DNA of 64,000 bases from Pisolithus tinctorius (Eukaryota; Basidiomycota; Agaricomycetes; Boletales; Pisolithaceae): assembly GCA_024663395.1 (NCBI GenBank), contig JANFAH010000002.1, forward strand, positions 6,262,001 to 6,326,000, given 5' to 3'. The stretch's first letter is position 1. Each line of letters begins with the position of its first letter. Of the stretch, positions 1 to 10,318 are shown piece by piece. Under the pieces are notes generated by a model. It did no database searches and was not told the origin of the DNA. It worked only from the letters and a program-made list of their open reading frames with translations. The position numbers and the translations under genes were made by a program.

Positions 1-1790
1 CAGCGTCTGCCGGAGAAGTTTACTGGCCCATGGAAGGACGGCACACCTGATTCCTACATCCGTATGGTCTTCGGGATTGCTTGTCATTTGAGGTGGCTCA
101 AATGTAGTGTCAAAGGTACTGCACTTCTACATCAGCGGGGAAGTTGCTTGACCAATAGAGGGACGACACACCTGGTTTCTGAATCTGCATAGTATTTCAG
201 ACTGTTTGGCCATAGGGTCGGCGGGGTGTTATCGGCGAGTGAACTGTTGAATCTACTTCCATGTCAGCTAGAGAAGGTGTCAAGGCTGTAGAGAAATGGC
301 CCACCCGATTGGGGGACCAGCATAGTGCCAGAGCTTCCCTCGATCCTTAGAGATCATGTCCTACGGCTTAGTGGGCACAAAGGATGGAGGGTTTTGACGT
401 GTAAGAGTCAACTATGGCATTTTATCGGTCCCAGTGTGAGGCCAAAGAATGGGAGGTCGGTGGGGGAGGTCCGAGACCAGACGATGGGAGGTCGGAATGG
501 GAAGTGGAGCGGGAGGTCGGAGGCCAGGCAATAGAAGGTCGACGATAGGACTACCAGGATTGGTTCCGCCATCTAAGGACAGGTTGACGCGAGACTGGTA
601 CCCGTGTATCACACTCACCTGTCGTCTCCAAACAAATGGCTTCATGATAATGAAAAGGGCATACAGGCACCCGTAGGTATATTTTGCTGGTAAAGCTCCC
701 GGGAAAGTACACCTGACTTGGTTAGAATTTGATGTTGGTGGATTGGAGGGCCGTACCGTGTAGCATATTGTCCACCCAAAACTTGATTCTTACGCTCAAA
801 AAGTCCGCATTTCGGTACGAATTGCGCGGTGTTTTTTCAGATCCCCGTTTTCTTCTAGCCGTCAGAATCAAGATGCTCAGTGGTAGTGTAACTGTCGGGA
901 GGGCTTGGGAGGGCTTAGGAGGGCTCATGTACAAGTACCGCAAGACAAGCGTTTATAATTAAATCCTGAGAAAAAGAAATGAGTGGCGACTGGAAAAGGA
1001 CTAGCGGCCCATGAGGATTGATTAGTCCAAAAACGTTAGTCTCGAGCGGTTTGTCCCAGGAACCGGACGTATCATGTAGCTGCTTAATCCTTGACGTGGT
1101 GTACCGGAACGACGACTGAAGAAACTCGGGGAGGTGCACTAGTGTTCAGGTAACTCGATCCTCAAACGGCGGAAAGTGTAACAAACTAACTTCCCTCGTC
1201 GGTGCCATGCCTATACGTCCGTAGTGGGCGTGAAATGCCAGGTATGATTTTGCCCTACTATGGGAGGGCTCGAGTACAGTGGAGCATGATAAACACAGAT
1301 CAGTAAGCATCGTGTGTTCCGATCACCCTTGGCAGCAGTTTTTTGGAGGGATGGTGGTCTGTTAGATACAGAAAGCTGGACAATCATGCTCGAATAAGGA
1401 AACTCCAACAGCAAAATGCCCAACTCAAAATGGAAATGGCTGACGGTGGACCTCGATCACTCCAAGTACTTTTTTTTTTTTTGCCATCTTCATAATGAAA
1501 AAAGAAAAAATGCGTTTGTCGAAGTACTTTTTTTTTTTTGCCATCGTCGTATTGAAAAAAGAAAAAACATGAAAAGTATGTAGTAGATTTCGTAGACGTA
1601 GGTAAAGAATTCACAGACTCGCCTCGACATCACTTGCTTCATTGTCTGAACCAACATCGGAGAAGCGATCAACCCAGAGGAATGCACCCGGCACCTCCAT
1701 GTTGTCTGCGCCATCAACCTCTTCCTCGTCATGCTCAAGTTTTTGCAGGGCACGGACATGTTCTTCTTCTAAGGAGATGATACAGATCAG
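1..1790. other. No supported gene; weak repeat relic
   Basis: No open frame here looks like a real gene; the ORFs are short and overlap on both strands. The first ~240 bp weakly resemble 56170-56290 and 61290-61430 near the other end of the window (shared words such as TTTGTCATTTGA and CACCTGGTTT), so this may be a diverged copy of that repeat family. Minus-strand 1783-1612 could encode an acidic C-terminal exon of the split gene at 1806-1954, but joining it through the obvious GTAAGT donor would create a TAA codon, so it is not annotated as coding. Confidence 0.5.
1464..1568. repeat. Two-copy ~58-bp tandem repeat with T- and A-tracts
   Basis: Two adjacent copies begin at 1464 and 1522 with AAGTACT. 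Each has a run of 12-14 T, the word GCCATC, and then an A-rich tract. T-tract and A-tract could pair as a hairpin on either strand. No function is evident. Confidence 0.8.
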
Positions 1791-1805
1791 CCTTGTTTCT
1801 TCACT

Positions 1806-1954
1806 CTAACCATTAGTATATTTTGACTTACACAATCCCATCCCATTTCCAAGGCCACCCATATACTGATCATTCTTGATAAGGTCTTGAAGTCCATCTA
1901 TCAGAGGTATGTCATCATTCTGCTCTTCATTGTCAGACGTGGCCCCCTCAACGA
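1806..1954 (-). pseudogene. 3' part of a spliced gene split by Element 1
   Basis: Continuation of exon 4 of the gene at 21369-22014. With Element 1 (1955-21363) and one TSD copy removed, the minus-strand frame reads straight through the junction into an acidic segment (EGATSDNEEQNDD) and ends at TAG 1808-1806. A GTAAGT donor just before the stop suggests that a further exon once existed. The frame continuity is direct evidence that the retroelement landed in a coding exon. The host gene is unrecognised beyond family resemblance (see the 5' part). Confidence 0.7.
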
Positions 1955-2635
1955 TGTTATGCCTCTGGCCCACATGTTTCCTTTTTCGCCATCTGCCCCT
2001 AAGTCGCCAGGTCATGTGTGTCACGTGCCTCATCGCGTCGATTGTCCTCGGTCTGTTGGCACGTAGAGCCTTCGGATCACCGGCGGTGGTGGTATTTCCA
2101 ATACCAACTGATGCTGCATACGCCGTCATCACTCTGACTCGTAGCTGCGCCCGCAGCTGATGGACATGTATTTCATTTATGGTCACTTCCTGTTCCGCGT
2201 TCGCTTCTGACTCGTCCCCGTTGCTCATATGTTGTTATCCTTATAGTTGGTGTTGTCGCCCCTCGCTGCAGACTACGCCTGCAGCTGGTTTGGTTGTTCC
2301 CGCAGCACTTGACTCGTTTCTATTTCCTCGTTTACTTGTTTATGACTAACTACGGATGTATGTATGGTACAAACCCTGTGGGGTATATAAGGTAGAGGTA
2401 CCGTGTCATGTATCCTTAGTTTTTTGATTTCTTGCAATCTAGCTATCATCTTTAACTTGCCCTCTGTTCCCCCTCTGTTGCGATCCCAGAAGAACTCGCC
2501 AGTAGGACGAACCTCTTTACAGGCTCGTTAATAACAAGCTGGACCATAGGGGTTATGATAAGTTTGGCCTGTAGATCCACCTCGTGACATTCATGCCTAG
2601 TCCATTTGACGAAGTCACTCGTCGCGAGCATAACA
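1955..2635 (+). repeat. 5' LTR of Element 1
   Basis: 681 bp, bounded by the inverted termini TGTTATGC and GCATAACA, and matched by 20668-21363. The two LTRs differ mainly by CG/TG/CA substitutions plus a 15-bp extra segment in the 3' copy. It contains the promoter and the sequence proposed for self-priming. Confidence 0.95.
2384..2430 (+). promoter_or_regulatory. TATA box and predicted mRNA 5' end (self-primer) of Element 1
   Basis: TATATAA lies at 2384-2390. Thirty-four bases downstream, AGTTTTTTGATTT (2418-2430) is complementary to the PBS just after the LTR (2636-2648), with one G-U pair. The spacing matches a TATA-directed start, so the mRNA 5' end itself is the likely primer, as known for Tf1/sushi elements. 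The same arrangement is present in the 3' LTR. Confidence 0.75.
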
Positions 2636-2760
2636 AAATCGAAAAACTCTATGCAGCTTTCGGGACTCGTTCGACCTCTTTGCGCAAAGTCAAATTCGTC
2701 CCTCAGTTACTGAACTTCAACAAACCAACAATAACAAATCCAAATCTTCGTCTGGCTTAA
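2593..2760 (+). CDS. Small ORF starting inside the LTR and crossing the PBS
   Basis: A 55-codon frame starts at an ATG 43 bp before the LTR end, crosses the PBS and ends at TAA 2758-2760. It encodes a basic, charged peptide. It precedes the gag frame, which has no good ATG of its own. It could be a displaced gag N-terminus (a frameshift would be needed) or a leader ORF. In the 3' LTR the same start codon reads GTG. There is no family match. Confidence 0.35.
   Translation: MPSPFDEVTRREHNKIEKLYAAFGTRSTSLRKVKFVPQLLNFNKPTITNPNLRLA
2636..2648 (+). promoter_or_regulatory. Self-priming primer binding site, Element 1
   Basis: AAATCGAAAAACT directly follows the LTR terminus. It does not begin with the TGG typical of tRNA-primed PBSs, and it is the reverse complement of the predicted mRNA 5' end at 2418-2430 apart from one wobble pair. 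Confidence 0.75.
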
Positions 2761-2860
2761 CGCTCTACAGGCAGCCCACCAGGGACTAATACATTGCCTC
2801 CCTAGAGTCCGGAATCTTTCTCCCCTTCTCTCACACTGACAGGTTTCCTTCGGGATATAA

Positions 2861-4300
2861 ATCCTCCCTCAGTCTTCATTGTCACTATCCGTTAAAGTGT
2901 CTAACCCGTCAAAGCGCAAGCCTCCGATCCCTCCTCGCCCTAACCCGCTCGGTCTGGGAAGAAATCCTCCTCTCCCACCGTTCCCCACTGGTCGATTGGG
3001 ACCGTCTGCTACCGCTTCAAACCCTCGTCTCTCAATTTTATCCCGTTACAGGGATTCGGAAGTCGCTGCTAGTTCAGGAGAAGAAGACGATCAGAAGTCT
3101 GAGACTTCTTTCAGATCAGTCCTCAAAGAAGAACAGGAAGAAGCCACGCAAGTTAACGTAATGTCGATGACGCAAGGGCATGGAGAGTCTCCTCCAGAAA
3201 TGCCACTGAAACTGTACACCGAAGAAGAAGTGCATCAGCAAGTCGAAGATCAGCAGATCCATATGATGGAAGAAGCCCGCAGGATGATCTCTGGTTCTAC
3301 TGGAAATTCGGACCCGTTCCCAACGGGTGCGCCTACCGAAGGCGCGTTAAGAAATTGGTATGCATGTTGCTTCAGAAAGGACGTACTCCCAGAGCCACCC
3401 ACTGGTGGTGGCAGTAAGGGGAAATCCCGGTATGATGACGATGACGATGCCTATGTACGACCACCCAATGGTGGTAGGGAGTTCAACATTGGATGCCCAG
3501 GAGAATATGATGGTAGCCATAACGGTCTTCAGACCTGGCTTACCCAAGTAGAAGGTTATCTTAACCTCAACCGACACGTCTACATGACTGAAGCTCTCAA
3601 GATCTCGTTCACGCTCACGTATATGACCAAGGGTGCCACAGTGTCTTTTGCCGAGAACTATCAAAACGAAAACAAGCTTCTAGATGGGCAGATCTATTAT
3701 ACTGACGACTTTAAAACCTTCATCTCCCGTCTGAAAGCCACCTTCGAGTCTGGCGACCAAACCGCTCTTGCTATCCTCCATCTCTCGAGCATCGAACAAG
3801 GTAGTCACGAACTTGAAGCCTATATTGCGGAGTTTACGGGGCTCATCAACAAAGCCCAGTTGAAGGAAGAATCGCGCGAGGCCAGGATTTTCTTCGGAAA
3901 AGGTCTTAATAAGGAGTACCGTAACTGGATCCTCAACTCTGGCCACACACTGTCTACCGTAATAGAATGGATCAAGGTCACAGGAGAAGCCCAAACCGCA
4001 ATCGCTACGAAGCACATCCTAGAAGGAAAGGAATCTCGGTACAAAAGGAAGTTCATTCATTTTAGAAACTCCACCCGAGATCCTGATGCTATGGATGTTG
4101 ATAAATGAAAGAAGAACATCTGGTGGTCCGCCACTGACATCACCTGTTTCAACTGTAACAAGAAAGGTCACTACAAGAGTGACTGCAAGGCCAAGCAACT
4201 TTCTAATGTTCGTGTTGTTGTCTCCGAAGACGGTACAAAGACTGCCTATGTAGGAAACAGGGAGGCTAACGACGACAAAAAGAAGTTGTTGGGTTTTTAA
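2861..4300 (+). pseudogene. gag: Element 1 gag (capsid plus CCHC zinc knuckle), one in-frame TGA
   Basis: The frame is open from 2861 but its first ATG is only at 3161, so the original start is unclear. The N-terminus is Pro/Ser-rich and followed by an acidic stretch. From about 3490 a retrotransposon-gag-like helical domain follows (tryptophans, then IEWIKVTGEAQ near 3970). A TGA at 4106-4108 interrupts the frame just before a CX2CX4HX4C knuckle (CFNCNKKGHYKSDC, about 4148-4190). The same frame then runs to TAA 4298-4300. CGA to TGA is the simplest cause of the internal stop. Gag packages the RNA into the virus-like particle. Confidence 0.85.
4291..4297 (+). promoter_or_regulatory. Probable -1 ribosomal frameshift site, gag to pol
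   Basis: In the gag frame the heptamer reads G GGT TTT and is followed at once by TAA, which fits the X XXY YYZ rule. A -1 slip enters the protease frame, which is open from here through 4348 and onward. The gag frame is phase 2 and the protease frame phase 1 in window coordinates, exactly a -1 change. A downstream pseudoknot was not evaluated. Confidence 0.7.
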
Positions 4301-5359
4301 AGAGGACTGCTGAAAATGATCCTGCATCAGTTAGTCCGGTTTCTATTTTGTCAGCTAAATGTACTTCTATAGATGACGAATCGAATATGCATATTCGCTC
4401 GCCACTCGGATTGGTCATTCTACCCGACTTCAAGGCAGGAATTTGGGCCTGTATCGACTCAGGTGCAGAAGTATCTCTAATTTCCGAAGTGATGGTGCAA
4501 AAACTTCAAATACCAACTTATTGCGTCGAGCGAAAGTTCAAGACCACCTCATTTACCGGAAAGGATCAAGAATGGGTTACTCGAAAGTGTACCATCAAAA
4601 TGGAAATCAAAGAATGAATGGTCCACATCAAATGCTATGTCGGACCACTAGTTGGAAAGGAACATGTCCTTCTAGGCATGCCGTTCCTGAAAGAATATAA
4701 ACCTCGCATGAATTGGGAAACCAGTAAGATCACATGTTGGGATGATGGTTTCGAGTATCCAGGAAAAGAAACACCTTCCGTTCGGAAGGTGGTTGAACTG
4801 GACACCCCGGTTGTTGTTAACAAAACTACTCTGTCTACAGAATTGGAAGCCACACAAGCTGCGACAAGGGAAGAGGTCTGGTTACCAGATCGGTACAAGA
4901 AATTTGCCAAGGTTTTCGCTGAGGATGATATCCCGCTCCCAAAACATCGTCCCGGGTTGGATCATGAAATACGACTCAAGGATGGTTTCAAGCCAAAGAA
5001 AGCAGCGGTATATCCTATGTCTCCTGACGAACTAAAGGTTCTAGACGAGTTCCTTGAGGAAAATTTAAAATGCAAAAAAATCCAGCCTTCGACCTCGCCA
5101 CAGGCAGCTCCGGTGTTCTTCGTCACCAAGAAAGACGGGAAGAAACGTTTAATTCAAGATTACCGCTACCTTAACTCATTCACTATCCAAGATGCGCACC
5201 CGCTACCAAATGCTCAAGCCCTGTTCGACGAGCTCGTCGAATCGAAATATTATGCTAAGTTTGACATTCGATGGGGGTTTACTAACCTCCGAGTCAAGGA
5301 AGGTGACAAGTGGAAAGGGGCGTTCATTACCCCTAGAGGGTTGTTTGAACCGACGGTAA
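4291..5359 (+). pseudogene. pol: Element 1 pol, part 1: protease and N-terminal reverse transcriptase
   Basis: The aspartic protease motif is visible as CIDSGAEVSLI near 4450-4480. A TGA at 4615-4617 interrupts the protease, which continues in the same frame (LGMPFL motif). RT follows, with KHRPGLDHEIRL, YPMSPDEL, FFVTKKDGKKRLIQDYR, and KFDIRWGF where Ty3 RTs usually have a KFDLRxGY-like motif, so one catalytic Asp is present. The frame is cut at the TAA target (5357-5359) by Element 3 and resumes at 8958. If the TGA arose from CGA, protein integrity up to the insertion would otherwise be good. Confidence 0.9.
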
Positions 5360-5477
5360 GAGCTAGTTCGGTAACGAAGTCCCACAAAGAATCCAGGTGA
5401 AAAAACCCAAAAAAAAGTCCCAGGCCTTCATGACATAAGCATACAGAGTTCAAGCGGAGCTCCAATTTAGGAGGAGA
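5360..5477 (+). repeat. Left terminal inverted repeat of Element 3
   Basis: 118 bp starting GAGCTAGTTCGGTAAC. It matches the reverse complement of 8837-8954 at 116 positions. Confidence 0.95.
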
Positions 5478-5511
5478 CGTAGGCGATATCGATAACCGCA
5501 ACACAACTGTC

Positions 5512-6952
5512 ATGGCTGACGAGTCGGGCGTAACTAGGAACCTGATGGGTGGGGATCCTCCTGATGCTGCAGACGACGAGACCGAGGAAAGGCGCATCAA
5601 CATCAACGACGACCACTATCGACGCCGCAAACTCCTCATTCTTATCCTCATCCACCATCACCTCCAACTCTTATCCCTGCTACTCATGTTGGCAGATGCT
5701 CTACAGGCCGTCGCGGAAGCGACGCGGCGTGCTGACCCGATTCCATACCACACGTCGATCCTGACTGGGAGTGGGTGGGTAGCCGAATTGTTGAACGGCC
5801 ATCCCGAGCGAATTCGTACAGAACTCGCAGTTCACAAGCACGTATTTGACATCTTATTGCGGGAGCTCCAACAGCATGGAATCGGTCCTTCCAAACACGT
5901 CACGCTCGAAGAGCAACTCGCGATCTTTCTATATACCTCTGTCACCGGTTTGTCCATCAGACATGTAGGTGAACGTTTTCAAAGGTCGAACGGCACGATC
6001 TCCAAGTAAGTCTTCGACCGCGCCATTTTCGGTGGATTAATCGTCGTTCCAGGTACTTCAAAAAAATTCTGTTCGCATTCTCGTCTCGTGATATATACAG
6101 CAAGTACGTACGATTGCCGCGCAGTGATGCCCCCGTCCACCCAACTATTCGCGATAACCCCAAATTTTTCCCTTTTTTTGCTGACGCTGTTGGTGCAATC
6201 GATGGGACGCACATCACGTGTGCTCCCAGTTCGGAGGAAAGGGATGCGATGCGAAATCGCAAAGGTTTCACCTCCCAGAATTGCCTGCTCTGCTGCGATT
6301 TCGATATGCGCTTCACATATGTCCTTAGCGGGTGGGAGGGGTCTGCGGCCGACTCGTCGGTCTATCACGATGCGCGGCTGAGCGATCTCGCTATTCCGGA
6401 CGGCAAGTACTACCTTGCCGATGCAGGGTTCCCCAATTGCCCCCAACTCCTGACTCCATTCCGAGGGCAACGATACCATCTCGCAGAATGGGGCTGCGCG
6501 CACGTACGGTAAGTATTTCTATCAATGTTTTTATTTACTCATAATTCATTGGAATTTACAGACCAGTAAACGCCGAGGAATGCTACAACCTTCGCCATGC
6601 GCAGCTTCGAAACATGATCGAACGGATAATCGGAGTCATCAAATGTCGCTTCCGAATTCTCGTCGTGCCTCCAGAGTATGGCATGGACATCCAGGCCCGT
6701 ATTCCTCCCGCTTTATGTTGTATTCACAACATCATCCGCATGTACGATCCGTTGGAGTTAGACGACATCGAAGGCTTCGTATCACCTCTGCCGCTGGACG
6801 AGTCAGAGGAGGTAATCGGCGTGATCGCTGATGGCGTTACAACTACCGCAGAACGCCTTTGGATGTCGGAGAGGCGGGGTGCAATCGCGCAAAACATTTG
6901 GAATAGCTACATTGCCGAACGAGTACGAAGGGGAGAGTTCATCGCGGATTAG
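5512..6952 (+). CDS. PIF/Harbinger DDE transposase, 3 exons, apparently intact
   Basis: Exons 5512-6005, 6053-6508 and 6562-6952 total 1341 nt, 446 aa. Introns of 47 and 53 nt have GTAAGT donors and CAG acceptors. The N-terminal half resembles the helix-turn-helix region of HARBI1-like proteins (LAIFLYTSVTGLSIRHVGERF). The DDE_Tnp_4-type core shows GAIDGTHI (first Asp), YYLADAGFPN (second Asp) and IERIIGVIKCRFRIL (Glu). All three catalytic acidic residues are present and no stops or frameshifts are seen. It should cut and paste the element at its inverted repeats, together with the SANT-like partner encoded opposite. The start is the first ATG downstream of the left TIR; a later start is possible. 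Confidence 0.9.
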
Positions 6953-7117
6953 CATTTATATACCATCATTTCTCTCTACGTTACGCTACCCTTACGATCC
7001 AAATTGCACTTCTTTGAGTTCCGATCTCCAGAGGCAGAGTGAGAGAACCGAAATGCCGATGATATTGCAACAAACATCAAGGTAAAATGTGGATACTACA
7101 AGCTGCAAGGACAACAA

Positions 7118-8736
7118 TTACTGGCTACGTCTCCCAATCTCATTGAGCTTCGCCTCAAGCCATGCATGCCGAACTGTAGCCATACGGTCAGGATCGCTAG
7201 CGAATGATAAGTACAGGCTGGCATGGGAAACGTTTCCCTCGAAGTGATTTGCGATCCTAACGATGTCGGTTGGCGAGAACTTATCCATGTCCAACAGCAA
7301 CAGCTTCTGTGTCGCCTCGGTCACCAACGGATGGACCAGATCTTGGCGGATATCGGGCTTGGGATCGGGCACAGGTGATTCCGCAAGGGATGTGATTGTG
7401 TGAGTGACGGCAGTCATATGCGAGCGGACTGTACCATGGATACCTCCAACTTCCTCTTCCACTCGTTCAAGTATCATGTTCCCTGTGCGTCGCTTTCGTG
7501 CCAATGAGGCGGTTGAAGCCGCAGTGCTTGAAAGAGCACCCGAAATGACAGATTGATCGTCGTCGTCGTCTGCCTTCCGCTTTCTGGAGCGCTCCATACG
7601 AGCCGAAATACTGGAGGATGGCTTGACGGAGCTGACAGATGAGCCATTGAACGACGACGGGGCAGTTGGAGGGGTGAAGTTTGAAGGTGTGCCGGGGGGG
7701 GGAACAGACTGGTCTGAGCGCCAGTTAAAAGTAGATCCGCTATGAACCGAAGTGACGGTAGATGGCACCGGGCGATGGGAAGTTGTTAGTGTAGGGGGGA
7801 TGGGATTTCCAGCTGCAAATGAGTGGAACGAGGGTTGATTGGCAGATGGCCACGATGGTGGAGCATAGGAAGTTGTTGGCATACTGAAGCCAGCGCTTCC
7901 AGTCACAAACGGGTAGAAAATCGTTTGGTTCATAGATGGCGATGCTGATGGAACAATGGGCGACATATCCACGTCGTTACTGGTTACCGGTGCGCTAGGT
8001 GCACTTCCTCCGACAGACGCTGGTATCGGGAAGTCAACGAAAGGTGACCCTGGGGACGGTGTGTTGTTCCCCGTGCTCTCGCTGTTGGAAGAACTCAACC
8101 TGGTGCAGGACGGGCCTCCAGAAGAATCGTTGATACTCAGTGCCGAAAAGCGATTCAAGCCCTTGCACTTGGAAGGTATGAGCGCACTCATCCTGTCATA
8201 GAATAGCCATCCCTTGTTTTTATAAGGCGCTGCATCCTTGTGGACCTGCCGATGTCACCATTAGCACAGGACATTCAATCTGATCGGATTGAATCATACC
8301 TTCACGTAACCGTCCCATGAATTCTCATTTGCAACACCGATATCAGCCCCTGACTTCAGAGAATACGCAAATCCAGATGAACGGCTGAGATGATCAATGA
8401 CCGCGTATGTACTTCGTAGCTGTGTGATATCAGCTAGTTATTCTGTCGTTTGACTGACTCACGCACCCTTTTCCATTTCTCTTTACATGATTTAGGGGTT
8501 TTGGGCCCCCCTTTCTCAGGGTTTGCAAGCATCGGAGAAGCTGCACAGGCATTCCAAAATGGCGCCTTGAAATTTAAACCGTCACCAGCGGTTGCCTTGT
8601 GGGAATCGATGAAGTCAAGAAGAGCAAACGTATCCTTATCTGACCATGACACTTGCGTCAAGTGGCCATCCGGGGACCGTGAACTACGAGATTTGCCCTT
8701 GTGGTCGGACGATTTCGCTGCTTTACGAGGGGGCAT
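7118..8736 (-). CDS. Myb/SANT-like DNA-binding partner of Element 3, 3 exons, apparently intact
   Basis: Minus-strand exons 8736-8467, 8419-8300 and 8245-7118 total 1518 nt, 505 aa; the introns are 47 and 54 nt. The N-terminal SANT/trihelix-like domain spans roughly residues 25-150. It shows VSWSDKDTFALLDFI, SCKEKWKR joined across intron 1 to LRSTYAVIDHL, SSGFAYSLKSGADIGV, and WDGYVK joined across intron 2 to VHKDAAPYKNKGW. A Ser/Pro/Thr-rich region and an acidic patch (DDDDDQS) follow. Harbinger elements need such a protein to bring the transposase to the TIRs or nucleus. The splice junctions were chosen because they join phase-0 codons within the conserved domain. The GTGCGT donor of intron 1 is the least certain. 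Confidence 0.88.
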
Positions 8737-8836
8737 GGCAACGAACGGAGGGAAAAGCAAGAGTAGATGCTGTACAAGTGGAGCTTTGATGCATAACCCC
8801 GCCTCTAGCATGGCATCTCGGCCATACACCAGATGC

Positions 8837-8954
8837 TCTCCTCCTAAATTGGGGCTCCGATTGAACTCTGTATGCTTATGTCATGAAGGCCTGGGACTTT
8901 TTTTTGGGTTTTTTCACCTGGATTCTTTGTGGGACTTCGTTACCGAACTAGCTC
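8837..8954 (-). repeat. Right terminal inverted repeat of Element 3
   Basis: Inverted copy of 5360-5477 with two mismatches. The TSD TAA follows at 8955-8957. Confidence 0.95.
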
Positions 8955-10318
8955 TAATGTTCTTTGGGCAGTGCAACTCACTGCCTTCTTTCCAGCGCTA
9001 TATGGATAAAACCTTTGAAAAGCAACGCGGGAAGCAAGTTGGGTATATGGATGACGTTGTCGTCCATGCCAAAACCCTGGAAGAACTTCGCCTACGGGTT
9101 CACAAATTCCTTCGGATCTGCGAAAACGAAGAACTATGCCTCAAGATTAGCAAATGCTGCTTCGAAGCTGAAGAAGTGGAATTTTTAGGGATGATTATTG
9201 GAAAAGGAAGGATGGAAACCTCCCCCACAAAAACCAACGCCATCTCCACATGGGAAGAACCTGCTAATCATACGGAACTTCGTTGTTTCCTGGGGTTCTG
9301 TAACTTCTACTGGAAGTTTATCCCTTCCTTCTCAAGTGTCGCCCGCCCGCTCCACGACCTCACCAAGAAAGGGATTTCGTATCAGTGGACCCCTGAGAGA
9401 GCGGCAGCTTTTGAAAGGCTGAAAACTTTGTTATGCTCTTCTCCGGTCCTCGCTATCCCTGACTTTACGAAGCCCTTTGCGCTCTTCACAGACGCTTCTA
9501 AGCTCGGGACGGGGGCCGTCCTCGCACAGAAGGGAGCTGATGGGGAGTGGCATCCCTGTTCTTATTTGTCACAGTCACTCGTCAGTGTGGAACAGTGCTA
9601 TCAAGTCTATGACCTGGAAATGCTCATGGTTATATGCGCTCTCAAAGCTTTCCAGCCCTACCTTCTCTCCCCCATCGAACCCACGATCGTCTTTACTGAT
9701 CACAAAAATTTGGAGTATTACCGTGAACCTCAGCAGTTAATGCCACGACAAGCGCGGTGGGCTGCCACTGTCCAGTCTTATCCTATACGGTTTTCGTGGC
9801 AGGCCGGTCGTCTTCAGGTTCCCGCTGATACTCTATCCTGCAAGCACCTCACTGAGGAGCCCGCCCCTACAGCCACAGTTCTTCCTGAGAACCTTTGGCT
9901 TTCGGAGGGGGTGGACTCTTCAAAACCACATGTTTGACTCGTTTCCCCGACTTTTTCGTTAACAAAGTTACAAAAACAACTAAAAATAAACCGTCTAGCA
10001 CGAATAGGACGTCTTCTGGTGCAGTTGTCCTGTTCAAAACCCAAACCGTACTCTCGCCCCACTGAGGAAAAGTCAAAGGAGAGTTCGGCCTCAAATGCTC
10101 GCCCCACAAGGGAACCCGTAAAAGGAGCACGAGGCGTCTATGCCATTTCCGCTGATCTGTATGAACACGTCAAGAACGATACATCAAAGGATTCAACAGG
10201 TCCGGAACCGAAGAACAATGTCACGATCGCGGAAGACGGAACAAAAAGGTTTGGAACTACTCGTTTATACATTCCCCCAGAAGACTGCCAACACTGTATG
10301 CAATCGTATCATGATCAC
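8955..10318 (+). pseudogene. pol: Element 1 pol, part 2: RT C-terminus, RNase H, start of integrase
   Basis: The frame resumes exactly after the TAA TSD. RT shows YMDD (GYMDDVVVHAKT, near 9040) followed by the thumb region (LGFCNFYWKFIP). RNase H has FTDAS, an Asp-Leu-Glu helix (YDLEML) and FTDHKNLEYY. A degenerate ADTLSC replaces the usual ADALSR. A TGA at 9935-9937 follows, and the same frame then runs open to the Element 2 insertion inside the integrase zinc-binding domain, after the codons Tyr-His-Asp-His. Element 2 sits at ATCAC 10314-10318, and the frame resumes at 18050 with Glu-Ser-Ala-Gly-His-Pro-Gly. Confidence 0.9.

Larger units (their letters stand above)
5360..8954 (+). mobile_element. 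Element 3: complete PIF/Harbinger DNA transposon
   Basis: A 3595-bp insertion inside Element 1's RT, flanked by the 3-bp TSD TAA (5357-5359, 8955-8957). The 118-bp terminal inverted repeats differ at only two positions. It carries two convergent spliced genes, a DDE transposase on plus and a Myb/SANT-like protein on minus. This is the classical two-gene arrangement of PIF/Harbinger elements, which also favour TWA-type 3-bp targets. Both genes are open over their full length with canonical introns, so the element could be active or recently active. It is younger than Element 1. Confidence 0.95.

Noticed and set aside
325..676. Short overlapping ORFs near the left end
   Set aside because: Overlapping frames on both strands in GGGAGGTCGG-repeat sequence, without motif or splice context.
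2636..2648. tRNA-primed PBS
   Set aside because: No TGG start and no match that I recognise to a common primer tRNA; complementarity to the mRNA start is better.
8450..8954. Fusion ORF of transposon sequence with Element 1 RT (starting at 8450)
   Set aside because: The frame runs by chance through the right TIR. The TSD and TIR show that the RT part starts at 8958.
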